From Viscum album (Eukaryota > Streptophyta > Magnoliopsida > Santalales > Viscaceae): a DNA stretch of 64,000 bases. Positions 38,101 to 48,840 of the stretch are shown here, piece after piece (position 1 is the first letter of the stretch; each line of letters starts with the position of its first letter). The translations under genes were made by a program, and so were the position numbers. The stretch is taken from the NCBI GenBank assembly GCA_963277665.1, contig OY728143.1, positions 1,122,322,110 to 1,122,386,109 on the forward strand, given 5' to 3'. Under the pieces are notes generated by a model. That model searched no databases and was not told the origin of the DNA. It saw nothing but the letters and a program-made list of their open reading frames with translations.

Positions 38101-38361
38101 TTTTTTATTTTTTATATTTCCCTATGATGCCAATATGAATATTATGAATGACTTGCAAGGATAATCATATATTTATGGATATTCTCAATGGAATTTATAT
38201 ATTCAATTTTACATTAATTTTGTAGTTTCAAATATATGTTTTTACTCATTTTCTAGGAATACTAAAATATATGGTCCTTCAGGATAATACAACATTGTTT
38301 ATTATGCCAATGTATTGAAGTAAGGTACAATATATTGTAAAATATGGATGGGGTCACTATA
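35158..38361 (+). repeat. Element D 5' LTR
   Basis: Starts TGTAATAACATAG, ends at about GGGTCACTATA just before a degenerate primer site. It aligns with the other LTR in blocks: CGAATAAG/AGGTATT..., CCTCTACCAATGAAAT at 35309, AATAGTAAAGTAACAAAATGA at 35362, CCCCCACTATAAATACCACC at 36031, GACTATGGATGTGCTCT at 37527, and GAATGACTTGCAAGGATAAT at 38146. The last block also occurs in solo LTR C near 23416, showing the families are distantly related. The 97-codon frame at 37834-38127 lies in LTR sequence and is not a gene. Confidence 0.8.
36038..36045 (+). promoter_or_regulatory. TATA box, element D 5' LTR
   Basis: TATAAATA within CTCCCCCACTATAAATACCA, about 880 bases into the LTR. The other LTR has the same block with TCTAAATA at 55066-55073. 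A C-rich leader follows in both. This is a plausible core promoter, damaged in the 3' copy. Confidence 0.6.
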
Positions 38362-38375
38362 ATTGGTATTATATG
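38362..38375 (+). other. Element D primer binding site, degenerate
   Basis: ATTGGTATTATATG follows the LTR end. It keeps TGGTAT of the Met-tRNA site TGGTATCAGAG but has lost the rest by substitution. Confidence 0.5.
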
Positions 38376-39149
38376 AAGTTTAATAGCTAAACTAGAAACA
38401 ATACATAGAAAAAAAACACATGAGGGAAAATAAACATAAATAGAGATTGAGGATAATCATAGAAAAACATCCTAGAATTTTGGTAAGGTATATATAATGT
38501 GACTATTATTATACCCACATTTATATCTTGATACTAAAAGAAAAAGTGGTTCTTGCACAAAAATACATAGGAGTAACAACTCATACAATGTGTAATATGC
38601 CTACCTCGAGGTAACATGGTACATAACAATGGGCCTCACTGGACACATGTATAGACACTCCCATGGGATATTATTATGAAATTCTACAATTTATTTATAA
38701 ACCATTATAAAGGACTTGAATTCAAATATTTCACCAGAGAAACCATGATTTTGATTACGAGATTATCTATACATAAAATATAAATTCATGTTAATTGTTT
38801 TACTAGTATGAGAATATACATTATGATTCAAAACGTAATTTAATTTATTCAGTTATTTAGAAATGGAACCTTGTAGAAGTACTTAAAACCTTTTGAACAC
38901 ATGTGTCCCATGTATGAATTTCAATCATATGTAAGATATTGATATTGTTATTGGAGTTGCGGCTAGTGATGAATAACATATAACTATTCTTTGATAGATA
39001 ACATAGGTTATGAAAAATAACTATACCTATATGTATCATCTGTAACCACAACAGGTAGGATAAATTTTTTACTTTTTTTATGGAATAATAGTGCCCATAT
39101 TTCAATGGGACTATAAACTCATCTGTAGTGGGGCTGTGGGTAAATTAAA

Positions 39150-39930
39150 TAGATAATATATTTCATGCTTTGGGAAGTATAGAATGGGATAAGGTTGTCA
39201 TGGATTTTTATCTTATATCGGTATATATAGATCAATGATGGATGTTAATTAAAAATATAAAAAACAAGGAGGAAGAAATTACAAATATATAAAAAATTTA
39301 TTTTAAAGAAATTACACTAGGAAAATATTTTCCTCGTAAATAGTGAGAAGATATGGAGAAGAAATTCACGAGTCTAAACAAAAATTGGATGGAAACATTG
39401 CAATATATAAATTAAAAAATTACAATGTTATAAAGGAATGTTATTGACTACATATATAATCCATGTAGTTAGATTGAACAATTCTTATATGTTTCTAAAC
39501 CATTCTTCTAAAGGTAACTGGTCTCCCAAAATTTCTCATCGTATAAAGAGATAGAATCAAAAGCTAATATGATAGAGAAATAATTATCTATGTCTTATGA
39601 ATTATGTAGAAAATAGTATAAGAATGTGGTGGAGGAGTAAGTAATATATAAATGGTAGAATAAAAACTAGGAATTTTGAAACAGGTGATAATTTAAGAAG
39701 AAATCACCCCAGTACATAATTTAATGAAAGGGGAGTTTTTTACAAGATTTTAGAGACAGACCATCATGATAACAATTTCAATGGAATGAAAGAATTTATA
39801 ATTATTTAATTCTATAATAGTATGTATATGGTACACAATGCTAATGATTTTCCAAAGTGTCAAGGAAACTTGCTTCCTAAAAGGCCACAGGAGCAAGGCC
39901 AATCTTATATGATCACAAATGCTGAGGATG
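39150..39930 (+). pseudogene. Element D gag remnant
   Basis: Capsid-like gag of the retrotransposon, which would package the RNA. The clearest part is near 39320-39430: LGKYFPRK followed by EDMEKKFTSLNKNWMETLQY, matching the retrotransposon gag pattern of a YFP motif, an EF..L.QG-like segment and an EY-like turn. Near 39870-39945 RPQEQGQSYMITNAEDEKS matches the linker after the zinc knuckle. The knuckle itself (about 39815-39865) has lost its cysteines beyond recognition. Many stops. The gag start cannot be placed; it should lie after 38400. Confidence 0.5.
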
Positions 39931-39934
39931 AAAA

Positions 39935-40370
39935 ATCATAATTATGTTGTGGAAGGTACTTTAATTTTTTCCTCTAACATATCCAATGCTTTATCTAATT
40001 ATATATTATCACATTAATTTATGTCATCCTTTATTTCTACGAAAATTATTCATTTCCATTTTGATTAAATAAAGGAGTTGTCAATAAAAACTCCTGAGGG
40101 TTGTATCATTACAATAATGATGTGTCGATCAGTCCCTATTATGACCCATAAACATGCTTTAGTTGATAACCCTGTCATCTTACTTATGATTGAATCTAAG
40201 ATAACACATGTTATGGAAGTGACTTCCAAATATGATACCAATATCTATTGTAATTGGATGAAAATTTTGATTGGTGTGGATGATATAGAATCCCTGATAT
40301 TTTCAGAAAAAAATCATGATCTGAGTTATATATGGATCCACCTCCAATAGCCCTTCTAAAATTATTTTGT
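39935..40370 (+). pseudogene. Element D protease remnant
   Basis: Aspartic protease region that would cut the polyprotein. VVEGT and LIFSSNISNAL precede the active-site position (about 39955-40010), where the DSGA-type motif is no longer readable. A 90-codon open frame at 40078-40350 continues it: TPEGCIITIMMCRSVPI, LVDNPVILLMIE, then SKYDTNIYCNWMKI. These match the second half of gypsy protease, with CxxxPI and the segment after DVILGMDWLS. The order gag, protease, RT is kept. Confidence 0.6.
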
Positions 40371-40499
40371 GGGAGATATTATAAAACAATTTTTTATATG
40401 AGGAATGAAATATTCAAATTTAATTGTTACCTATTGTGCAATAATATATTGGTTTATTTCTAGAGTATTTACACACACATGCTCAAAAGTGGAATGTTG

Positions 40500-40691
40500 A
40501 CTTTTCTATTGATTTTAATTACTAGTGAAAGACCTATATCAAATACTCTTTATAGAATAGCCCGAGTAGAATTAGTAATACTAAAGAAACAATTATATGA
40601 ATTTAGTGATAAATGGTTTTTTCCCTAGTGATTCTCTATGGGGATTCTCTTCTAATTTTGTTGTGAATAAAGGTGGATACAAGAGGCTATG
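40500..40691 (+). pseudogene. Element D reverse transcriptase, N-terminal part (interrupted by E)
   Basis: Start of RT: RPISNTLYRIARVELVILKK and QLYEFSDKWFFP, then a stop, SLWGFSSNFVV (the SPWGAPVLFV box) and GGYKRLCV. The LC(I/M)DYR box is cut after its first residues by element E at 40692. The bases CTATG at 40687-40691 are the target duplication and encode part of this box. The domain resumes in the same order at 51506. Confidence 0.85.
40687..40691. repeat. Target site duplication, left of element E (CTATG)
   Basis: CTATG directly before TGTGATGAATCGG; repeated at 51501-51505. It lies inside the RT coding of D, so it was made by insertion of E. Confidence 0.92.
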
Positions 40692-43325
40692 TGTGATGAA
40701 TCGGAACCGAATGCAACTTAATGGGCACCCCGATCCCAGTAGTCCAAATATCCTCCAGCACATATTCTTACCCACTAGAGGCTGCTGACTAGTAGCGAGG
40801 GACTACGGTGTGTTCGTGGGAAGGCTATTCCCTAATTAGGAAAGTGTAGCACAAAAGAAGGAACTTAATGGAATAGTAAAAAATAGATTTAGTATCAATA
40901 AATAGTAGAATAAAATTGTTGGAATATATAAACAAGAATAACAATAACTGTATCAAATGGAAGATTTATGATTCTATGTCAGGTCACTAGAAAACTAGAA
41001 TGCATTGATAGATGACAATATGAATAACATGTTCTATAAGGGAAAAGAAAAAAAGTGTACTTCAATGGTCTTGAGATCCTACTCGGTCATCTGCTATCAA
41101 GCTTTATCTTATCAGTACATAATCATGTATTAGAAGCATCATGATTCCCTATGACAATACTTGCAACCATGTAATCTACTCCAGGTATCAAACATCGCCT
41201 AGAGAGGGTGGGATATAATTCTTCATGGGCCACCACCAACATTTACTATAGAAAGTAGCTCGTGTAATGGAACATATTAGTGTGCATGAATGAATATATA
41301 ATGTAAAGAAAGCAGTAAAATATGACTAACCTACCAAGTACATGCTTCCTCCCTCAGCTGGTGTCTGAACATGTAACTAGTTCATTAATTAATAAATTTC
41401 CATTTAATGCTAATATGTCATGTGAAGGATAGAAAACACTGACATCCCCACGTGATAGTATAATTAGTGAAGGTCCCATGATGTAACAAGTAAGGTAGAC
41501 AATGATAACTAGTGAGGGAGTTTCGGGGAAGAAACTATGGTATTGTAATCTCATGGAAATTTAACTCAATAATATCAAAGTCGGACTATACTGTAAGAGT
41601 TTAATATAAGGATCTTAATCCATGTCATTCCACAATAAGGCACCTATCCAGTCCAAGGTGATCGAATAAGGTAAAATGGGGCTATGTAAAGCCAAATCCA
41701 TATGGACTTTCACCATGGACCCTTCTTGTCAATAGTACATCCTAGGAGTGTATATGAGGTATCATGTAAAAAGGAAAGGGACCCAACAGTTGTATACTAG
41801 GCATCCAAGGAATAGAATAAAATTGATTCTAGGTGGGTATCAACCTATGAAAACTGGATCATTGTATTAGAACAGGGTTCTCGAGATCCAATGTATTCTC
41901 CTCTTATAATACAATGCGAGATCAAGTCAGTCCATTCCTATTTGATATTGTGATCCTAAACTAATTCGTATTGTTCGTGTCTTGCCTTCCATTAGTGTGG
42001 ATATGTCAAGTAGAGTAGAAACCATTTATTCAAGTCTTAGTTATCCATTAAGGAATAATAAATTATTGAGGTTCACTCTACTACCTTCAATCAACATGGA
42101 AAGGGGTGATATGGGAATGTTACCTTTATTCAATCTCTTTTATTGAGGCCATGTTATATACTTCGTATGCTTTGCATTTCACATTTCACATTTAATATTA
42201 ATTTGAGTTCACATACCTTAGGTGGGTCAGGTGATGATCATACATTGTACATTCCATTATGCACTTCTCAGTAATAAAAATCTATTTATCATAAGAACAC
42301 TCACCTAAAAATGGTCACATAAAGGAACACTCGAACAGTGGCTCAAATATGGAAAAACACTAAAAACACAATTATGGAAAAACCATTGACATGTGGCAGA
42401 TTGATTTGTGGGTGAAACAACTAACAAATAATCATATATTATGAAAGAGCATAACCATACCATTATAATGAGTATAATCATGTAATGTTAATTTTATAAT
42501 TCTGTTCCACAAAATTGGTGCCCCCCACTTACATTACAAAAACAACAAACTTTAGGGATGATTTATAGACCACCCACCTTAGGGTGGTAAAATTATTATT
42601 CTCCAGTATCGGCCTTTGATTTGCCTCAGATTGAAGTAAATATTAGAAAAGGTAAAAAATGCTCACATGGAGATATCTTGGCCCAGAGTGAAAGATGGGA
42701 AGAATGGATAATGATAACTCAGGTACTTATTGTTTCCCATCCAACATGACGAACAGAATCTCGATCGAGTGCCAGACTAATGATATATATTAATCCCTAC
42801 CTTTGGCCTCTGAAAAGTTCCAAATTGGTGAAAAATGGGGAAAATCCCATTTGTTCAAAGATTAAGAGGAAAGATGGGGATTAATATTTCATTAAGGGAG
42901 TTTTGGACACATTACAGAGGTTTTTAACCTGTGCATAGTATGGAAAACCGTGTGAGACAGTTCTACCCGAAAAGTCTTCCTCTGCACGGTTTGATCAATC
43001 CATTCGCCACCCATGCACGGTTAGCTAGGAAAAAGGGGCATTACCATGGATTGGCTTCATCGTTTTCCACCAACCATGTGATGTTCCACTGTTCGAAAAA
43101 ACACCTTCCGTGAGGTTATCCCAACCATGTGGAAATCACGTATGGTTTACTCTAAACTATGTGCAGAGTTTGTTCCCTAAAAAGATATGGGTTTGGGGCT
43201 CCAAACAATCTTCATATACCCTAGAAACCATTACTAACTCATTATGATTCTACATTATGTCCAACATAATGATTTAGACAGAAAATTAATGGATCCCTAC
43301 CTGAGTGAAAAATCGGGTTCTTACA
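40692..43325 (-). repeat. Element E 3' LTR
   Basis: A 2,634-bp copy matching 48841-51500 end to end. Shared landmarks: CCCGATCC near 40728, GTGTGTTCGTGGGAAGGCTATTCC near 40806, CATGTAATCTACTCCAGGTA near 41169, TCCACAATAAGGCACCTA near 41629, CAAGTCTTAGTTATCCATTAAGG near 42031 (each also in the other copy). The outer end near 42940-43170 carries the AACCGTGCA cluster. Confidence 0.9.
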
Positions 43326-43389
43326 GTCCAACCCCTTAATAGAACTTTCCCCCCAGGTTCTCCTTACAAGGGTAAGGAAAACCTGTCTG

Positions 43390-43760
43390 AGAATAGCTCT
43401 ACCCATTGGGAACGCACATCGTCTTCCCTATCCCAAGTCTCATCATGTACTCGCCCTTGCTTCCATAGCACCTATATGATAGGGACAAAATTTCCTCAAA
43501 GAGCCTTCATGCATCAGTCAATGATGCATACTGGTACTCCTCAATGGTATCATCTGATTCTAACTGAGATTCCATGGGATCAAAGGTATGAGATGGGTTA
43601 GTATAATATTTTTGAAGCTATGAAACATGAAAGAAATTGTGCATCACACAATACCTCTCAGGTATTAGTAATTGATAAGCTATCAACCTGACTCTCTCTA
43701 GAATTTCAAACGGCCCGATGTAACGAGGTGATATCTTTCCCTGTTTTTGTAATAATTTAT
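43390..43760 (-). pseudogene. Element E integrase tail: GPY/F and chromodomain-like end
   Basis: On the minus strand the integrase C-terminus reads YIGPFEILERVRL near 43725-43690, a ...AYQLLIPERY segment near 43650, and further on KWKQGRVHDETWDREDDV followed by RSQWVELF near 43475-43390. The last part matches the family's HQGVEEATWEREDDM...YPELF chromodomain-type tail. Stops and small shifts break it. It ends about 65 bases before the 3' LTR. Confidence 0.7.
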
Positions 43761-44640
43761 GCCCTTGCCTAGGCAATACCCGATGAAAAAATTAACCCCA
43801 TCATGGAACTCAAGAGGTCATCGAAAAATATCATCATATTATTTATATCTATACTGAGTAGTATTCATATGTTTCTGGATCATCTATACCTGTTATGAAG
43901 TCTCCTGAATGAGATGAGGACCTAATAGGGTTGTCTCACTTGCCTCTATCCAGTACATGGGTTAAAAAAATGTCCTACCATATAAGGCATCAAAAGGATT
44001 CATCTAAAACATATCCTGTAAATTGTTATTATAGGAGAACACTATGAGAGATATATGTTTCTCCCATGAACCACCGAAATTAATGATTTACGTTCAGAGC
44101 ATATCCTCCAAAACCAGTATTGGTAGTTCCGATTATCCATTGGTATGAGGGTGAGAAGAACCCAAATTACCATAGCTTCATGTAAACCTTTTTAGTACTA
44201 TGATGTTAAACGGGCATCCCTATCTGAAATGATAGTACATGGAACTCTGTGTAGTCGTATGATCTCACAGATATATGATATTCCTAGCTCATCTACTGAG
44301 AATGTCTCTCGAATATGAATGAAGTTGGATGATTTTGTAACTCGGTCAATGAATCCCCAGATAGAATTGGTATACCTTGATGACCTATGTAATATGACTA
44401 AGAAATCCTCAGAAACATATTAAAATTTCTATTCTGGGACTGTAAGCGGTTGTAACATTCCTGAAGGTCTCTGGTGCTCTGCCTTCAACTTCTGACAGTT
44501 GGAACACCTGGTGATGAAACTTGCAATATGATGTTTCATCCCAGGAAACCAATATTGGTGTCTCATATCTCAAAACATCTTCGAGATGCTTGGATGAACT
44601 GCCCATTGGGAAGCATGGGAATCTTTCATCAACTCCTCTC
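43761..44640 (-). pseudogene. Element E integrase zinc domain and core
   Basis: The zinc domain reads HPSISKMFRDMRHQYWFPGM then KHHIASFITRCSNCQKLKAE and HQRPSGMLQPLTV (about 44620-44440), giving the HHCC residues. The core follows with an IWGFIDRVTKSSNFI segment (about 44370-44310), CTIISDRDARLTS with the second Asp (about 44240-44200), LEDMLRT and SWEKHISLIVFSYNN (about 44120-44020), and ALYGRTFF (about 43985). Frame changes are needed between these blocks. The first catalytic Asp region (about 44410) is poorly preserved. Confidence 0.75.
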
Positions 44641-45300
44641 TCACATCTGCAGGATTCCATATATGTCCACGTAGACACAGAACACTATCTTTTTACACAG
44701 ACCAATCCAAAGGTGGGTTATCTTCAAATATAACCTCATGAATAACCGAACCTCTAGGATCTGAAAACAGCCTAATCTTCACATTATTAGGGATGGAAGA
44801 GGTAATTACTAAGGTTGAAAGGTAATAATTCTTGTGACTACCATAAAACTCCAGATTATGTTCCTAAAATAGGTCCATTAACTTCCATTCATTTATGGCT
44901 TCCTGTACGGTCTGAGTTTGAGTTTTTCGACTTAGTGCACTTTCAACCACATTTTTTTCAGGCGTATAGGGAAGCTAAATATCAAAAGATTGTATATATT
45001 CAACCGATCATCGCTGTCAGAGGATCAAGTTACACTATGAAAAAATATATTTTATGTTCTTTTGATATTTATACAGTACAAAGCACTCACCCTAATAGAT
45101 AACAACTCCAGCAATGTAATGTATAAACAAGTGTTTCTAGATCATGGTCGATCGTTGGGTAATTCTTATTTTGAGGCCTCAACATACGAGATCCGTTTGA
45201 ATTACCATGTATTCCAGCATCAACATTGCTGCTAGGCCAATTCATGATGCATCTTAGAAGATGATATAACATTTACAATGTTCTGGATGAATCAGAATAG
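44641..45300 (-). pseudogene. Element E RNase H and linker to integrase
   Basis: RNase H is visible as LRPQNKNYPTIDHDLETLVY then TLHCW and YLLG (about 45175-45090), with the Glu in DLETLV. Then FSLPYTPEKNVVESALSRK (about 44990-44930), the usual join to the linker, and the linker EAINEWKLMDLF, EFYGSHKNYYLSTL and VIFEDNPPLDWSVKRYSVLC, down to the integrase. The part holding YTDHK (about 45080-45020) is scrambled by stops and shifts. Confidence 0.75.
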
Positions 45301-46195
45301 GTGCCGAGACAAGCCTCCCTTTCAGATCCTAAAAGGATTTCCTTTATGCCTCTACCCATAGGAACATAAAACCCTTCATTGTATTTCCAATAAGTGGTTA
45401 AACATGATGTGATATTTTCTGAATAAAACACTAGTAATATTTATCGTGCCCTAAGAAACTCCTCATATCAAACATGTTCTTATGATGCTCCCAATATACT
45501 ATATCACTAACCTTTTTAGGGTCAATAGATACTCCTTATTCTAAAATACTGTGACCCAATAAATGGACCCTGTCAATCTAGAAGTCACATTTAGAAACCA
45601 TGGAATAACGTTCATGCTCAATCAAAGTACTCAGAATGGTCTCAAGATGTTTGCCTTGGTCATTATGAGTGTGTGAATACACCAAAATTTTGTCCACAAA
45701 GGCCACAAAAAAATAGACCAAATGGGGATGGAAAACCCTATTCATCAAATCCATATAAAATTTCTTGATTATTCAAAAGGCCAAAAAACATAACAAGATA
45801 CTCATACAGACCATACCTGCGACAGAAATCTATTCAATATTTGTCTGAGGGTTTGATAAGCACTTGATGATATCCCGATCACATGTCGATCTAAGAGAAA
45901 AATTTTCTCCTTAGATATAGTAAAAGAGATCATCTATTCGATGATATGGATATTGGTTCTTGACCTTAAGTTTCTTAAACATTTCATAATCCATGCATAA
46001 TTGGAGAGTTCCATACTCCTTCTTAGAAAAAAGCATTGGTGAACCCCAAGGGGATGTACTAGGCCATATAATCCCTTTGACCTTTAAGTCCCATATCTTC
46101 CACCTGAGCTCTTGATGCTCTATAGGTGCCATTCTATACAGAGGAATGGACACTGGATTTCTTCTTGGAACAAGCTCTAATGAAAACATTACTTC
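45301..46195 (-). pseudogene. Element E reverse transcriptase
   Basis: From 46189 leftward an open frame gives ELVPRRNPVSIPLYRMAPIE, SPWGSPMLFSKKEYGTLQLC and VKNQYPYHRIDDLFYYI, the first RT boxes. The active-site box near 45690 reads FVDKILVYS where the family has FIDD or YVDD: the second catalytic Asp is replaced by Lys. Thumb motifs SKCDF, GVSIDPKKVSDI and MRSFLGHDKYY follow to about 45400. With the Asp lost and many stops the enzyme is dead. Compared with B, the full RT length is present. Confidence 0.82.
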
Positions 46196-46800
46196 TCTCG
46201 AGAAGGTAATCCATAAAAGTTATCAGGAAAGACTTCCCCTGAAATGATCAACTACTTGAAGGAAATCAGTTTGAAGAAAACCCTGATCCTCCATGAATAA
46301 AATTAAAATATTTTCTATCACTCAACCTAGCCCATGATATTTCATTCCCACACTCCCATACCAGACATCCCACTCACATTTAAAAAGATAAGTAATTTCT
46401 TATAGTGATGTAAAAGAAACCCTTTGGTGAGTATAGTCTAAAAAGGCGTTATAGTTGACCAACCTGTCCATCCTTTGAATGAAATAGAAGCCCGTCATCT
46501 CTAGAAAAAAAGGCAATACACAAGAATGGGTTACTGAAAACAACACGGGGAAAGTACATGCACTAGAATATTCCCTCTTTCCGTATTCCCAACAGTATAT
46601 CGAGGGTCATTACAACATAGTGATATTGTATCTCTAATCTGAGACATTCCACGATTGATAGAGAAACAAAATATTTTGAAGCATGAGTATCAAACAAAAA
46701 AGAAACAATAGTGGAGGCCACAAGAATAGTACATCATACTGTAGATGGTCTCACAGCCTGATCCTCGGGTGTTGACTATAAGGTATGAAATTGTCCTGCT
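46196..46800 (-). pseudogene. Element E protease region
   Basis: Between RT and gag. Near 46710-46660 the minus strand reads TIVSFLFDTHASKYFVSLS, which aligns with the aspartic protease active site (LFDTGATHSFVS); the Gly of DTG is His here. The remainder up to RT shows only scattered similarity. Confidence 0.6.
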
Positions 46801-47880
46801 CCACGGACATTTGAAATAGATGGACTACCACAATCATGACTATTCTACTGGCATTAGTGGTGACCAGGGATCAGGATTCCATAGAAACGACTTCCTCCGT
46901 GGCTAGACTAGCCGATGCAACTATAACTCCTCACCCAACATAGTGCAAAATAATACTCTCCAGAAGGTGGGGATGAAGCTGATACTATTCCACTCAAAGA
47001 TGGTTGAACTGTCCTACAATAGTGCTAAAGATGACCCGTACAAACACAAGAACGGAACTCTATAGTGTCTCTATCACACTGGGGATACATAAGACCTAGT
47101 TTACCACACTAATGACACACTACAGAGCTATCAAACTGGATACTTTGGCTGCCACTACCCTAAAAAACATCCTCAAGTGAACGTTTCCTACCACCAAAAG
47201 AAATACTATCATGGCGCAACACTGATCCTTGAAATCCAATACTCTCCCCATCCCTTAGGTTATGCTCAGTGATTAGCACCCGATCAAATATTGCAGATAA
47301 GGTAGGAAGGATAAAGGAATTAATCTATGTTCGGATGGCTTACTAGATCCCATCTTGGAATTTTCAAGCATGCCAAAGCTCATCACTGAATATAAGTGGT
47401 GAAATGGTTTGTAAATCTATTAAAAATTCACAATATTCAATAAAGGAAATTGAACCCTACTCGAGATTCATACACTCCTTGTCTTTATCATATCTCAGTG
47501 ACTGAGGAATGAACTGATCATAGAAGGCAGTATAGAAGTCAAACCATAACATACACTGATCAAATACGGACTGGGTAATGACATCCCACCAAATCATGAC
47601 TGAATCTCAAATCATGTGTGTATAAAGCATGAATCTATGATCTATAATCATTTCTAGTTGCTCAAACATGGAAAACATTGCCTCTAGCCATGACTCAACA
47701 GCCTGAGATCCCCCATCCCTTGAAAAAGTAGGATAATGTTGCTATTGGAACTCATGGGTAAGATCAGCCATCATAGGTGAAACCCATGGATAACGTTTTC
47801 TGTACTAGAACAAACATAAGAACCTATCCCAATCATGGGAATCATTTCCAAGATTAGGTACAACAGTCACTCCCTCAATT
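46801..47880 (-). pseudogene. Element E gag with zinc knuckle
   Basis: On the minus strand MADLTHEFQ starts near 47771, then SQAVESWLEAMFSMFEQLEM (about 47700-47640), FIPQSLRYDKDKECMNLE and GSISFIEYCEFLIDL (about 47510-47410), and FSDELWHA-stop-KFQDGI (about 47390-47340). These match the retrotransposon gag pattern (FxxxYFP-like, EFxxLxQGxxSVxEYxxxF). A zinc knuckle CH-stop-CGKLGLMYPQC lies at about 47135-47090, with the His of CCHC changed. Gag would form the particle and bind the element's RNA. Several stops interrupt it. Confidence 0.78.
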
Positions 47881-48826
47881 AGAGATCATAGATGTAATTT
47901 TGGCAGCTCAGGGCCTACCATGTTTGGAGCATGGTCCTCACCACCTTCATGGAAAACAACAAAAGGATGTATTTGTGGAATTGGTATTCAAATTCCATGA
48001 AAACCACAGAACAAGAATTGAAGTAAGAATATATCATTACTGCTATAAAATATCACAAGAAAACTCACTACCCAAGGCATACTACACCAAATTACCTACA
48101 TATATAAATAGGTATCGGTAAGTGCTCAAGTATATGTTTCATGTCATTTTTTAGTTAATTATTATATTCACTCTTATACCTTTCATAACCATGAAAAGGC
48201 CGGAGTTGGTTGTAATACCAATTCATTTTTGATTTAAGGATTCAATTTATAATGGATAGTCATTTCTAATGAATCAGTTCCCATACACCTATCACCAAAA
48301 ACGACACCCAATTACTTATATTATAAAGACTTGACTCAGAAAATTACTCATCCCAACCCATGAGGGCCCATACACCTCATGAATTGAGATAGGAAATCAC
48401 ACAATCTATGAAAAAGTAATAGAAGTACCAGCAACTATGATAACTACACTTAATAATCACATGTATATCAAGCCATGAAATATAGTGAAATGGACAGATA
48501 TGGCACAGAAATATGCATGATATGTGAATTATATGTGTCTATGATGATGCATGTAGTAATACTCCTTGCCCTAATATCATCTGGCCAAGGATCAAATAAA
48601 ATCCCAAAGAAAAATAATAAACAAAAACATACCACATGTGAGTCATCCAATGGTGAAATAATTTCATCTATAATAGGAAATATAGAACAAAAACATCATT
48701 ATTGGTAACTAGGATTTAACCCAGAACATGGGTTCACAACACCCAAGAACGTATTATGACTAAGTCCCATGTGTTATTATTCTCTAGTATATTTTCTACA
48801 AATAATCTAGAAACTAAATAAACCTC

Positions 48827-48837
48827 CTCTGATACCA
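48827..48837 (-). other. Element E primer binding site (initiator Met tRNA)
   Basis: Minus strand TGGTATCAGAG, three bases after the 5' LTR end, followed by GAGG. Same primer class as element B. Confidence 0.92.
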
Positions 48838-48840
48838 CTT

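Noticed and set aside
37834..38127. 97-codon hydrophobic open frame that could suggest a membrane protein
   Set aside because: It is inside the 5' LTR of D; the aligned region of the 3' LTR has no such frame. Hydrophobicity follows from T-rich codons.
43305..43601. 98-codon plus-strand open frame
   Set aside because: It is the shadow of the integrase tail of element E on the minus strand and crosses the LTR boundary.
48827..48837. tRNA-like matches (TGGTATCAGAG) as possible tRNA genes
   Set aside because: Only the primer-site bases are present; there is no cloverleaf sequence around them. The same holds at 10648 and 62943.
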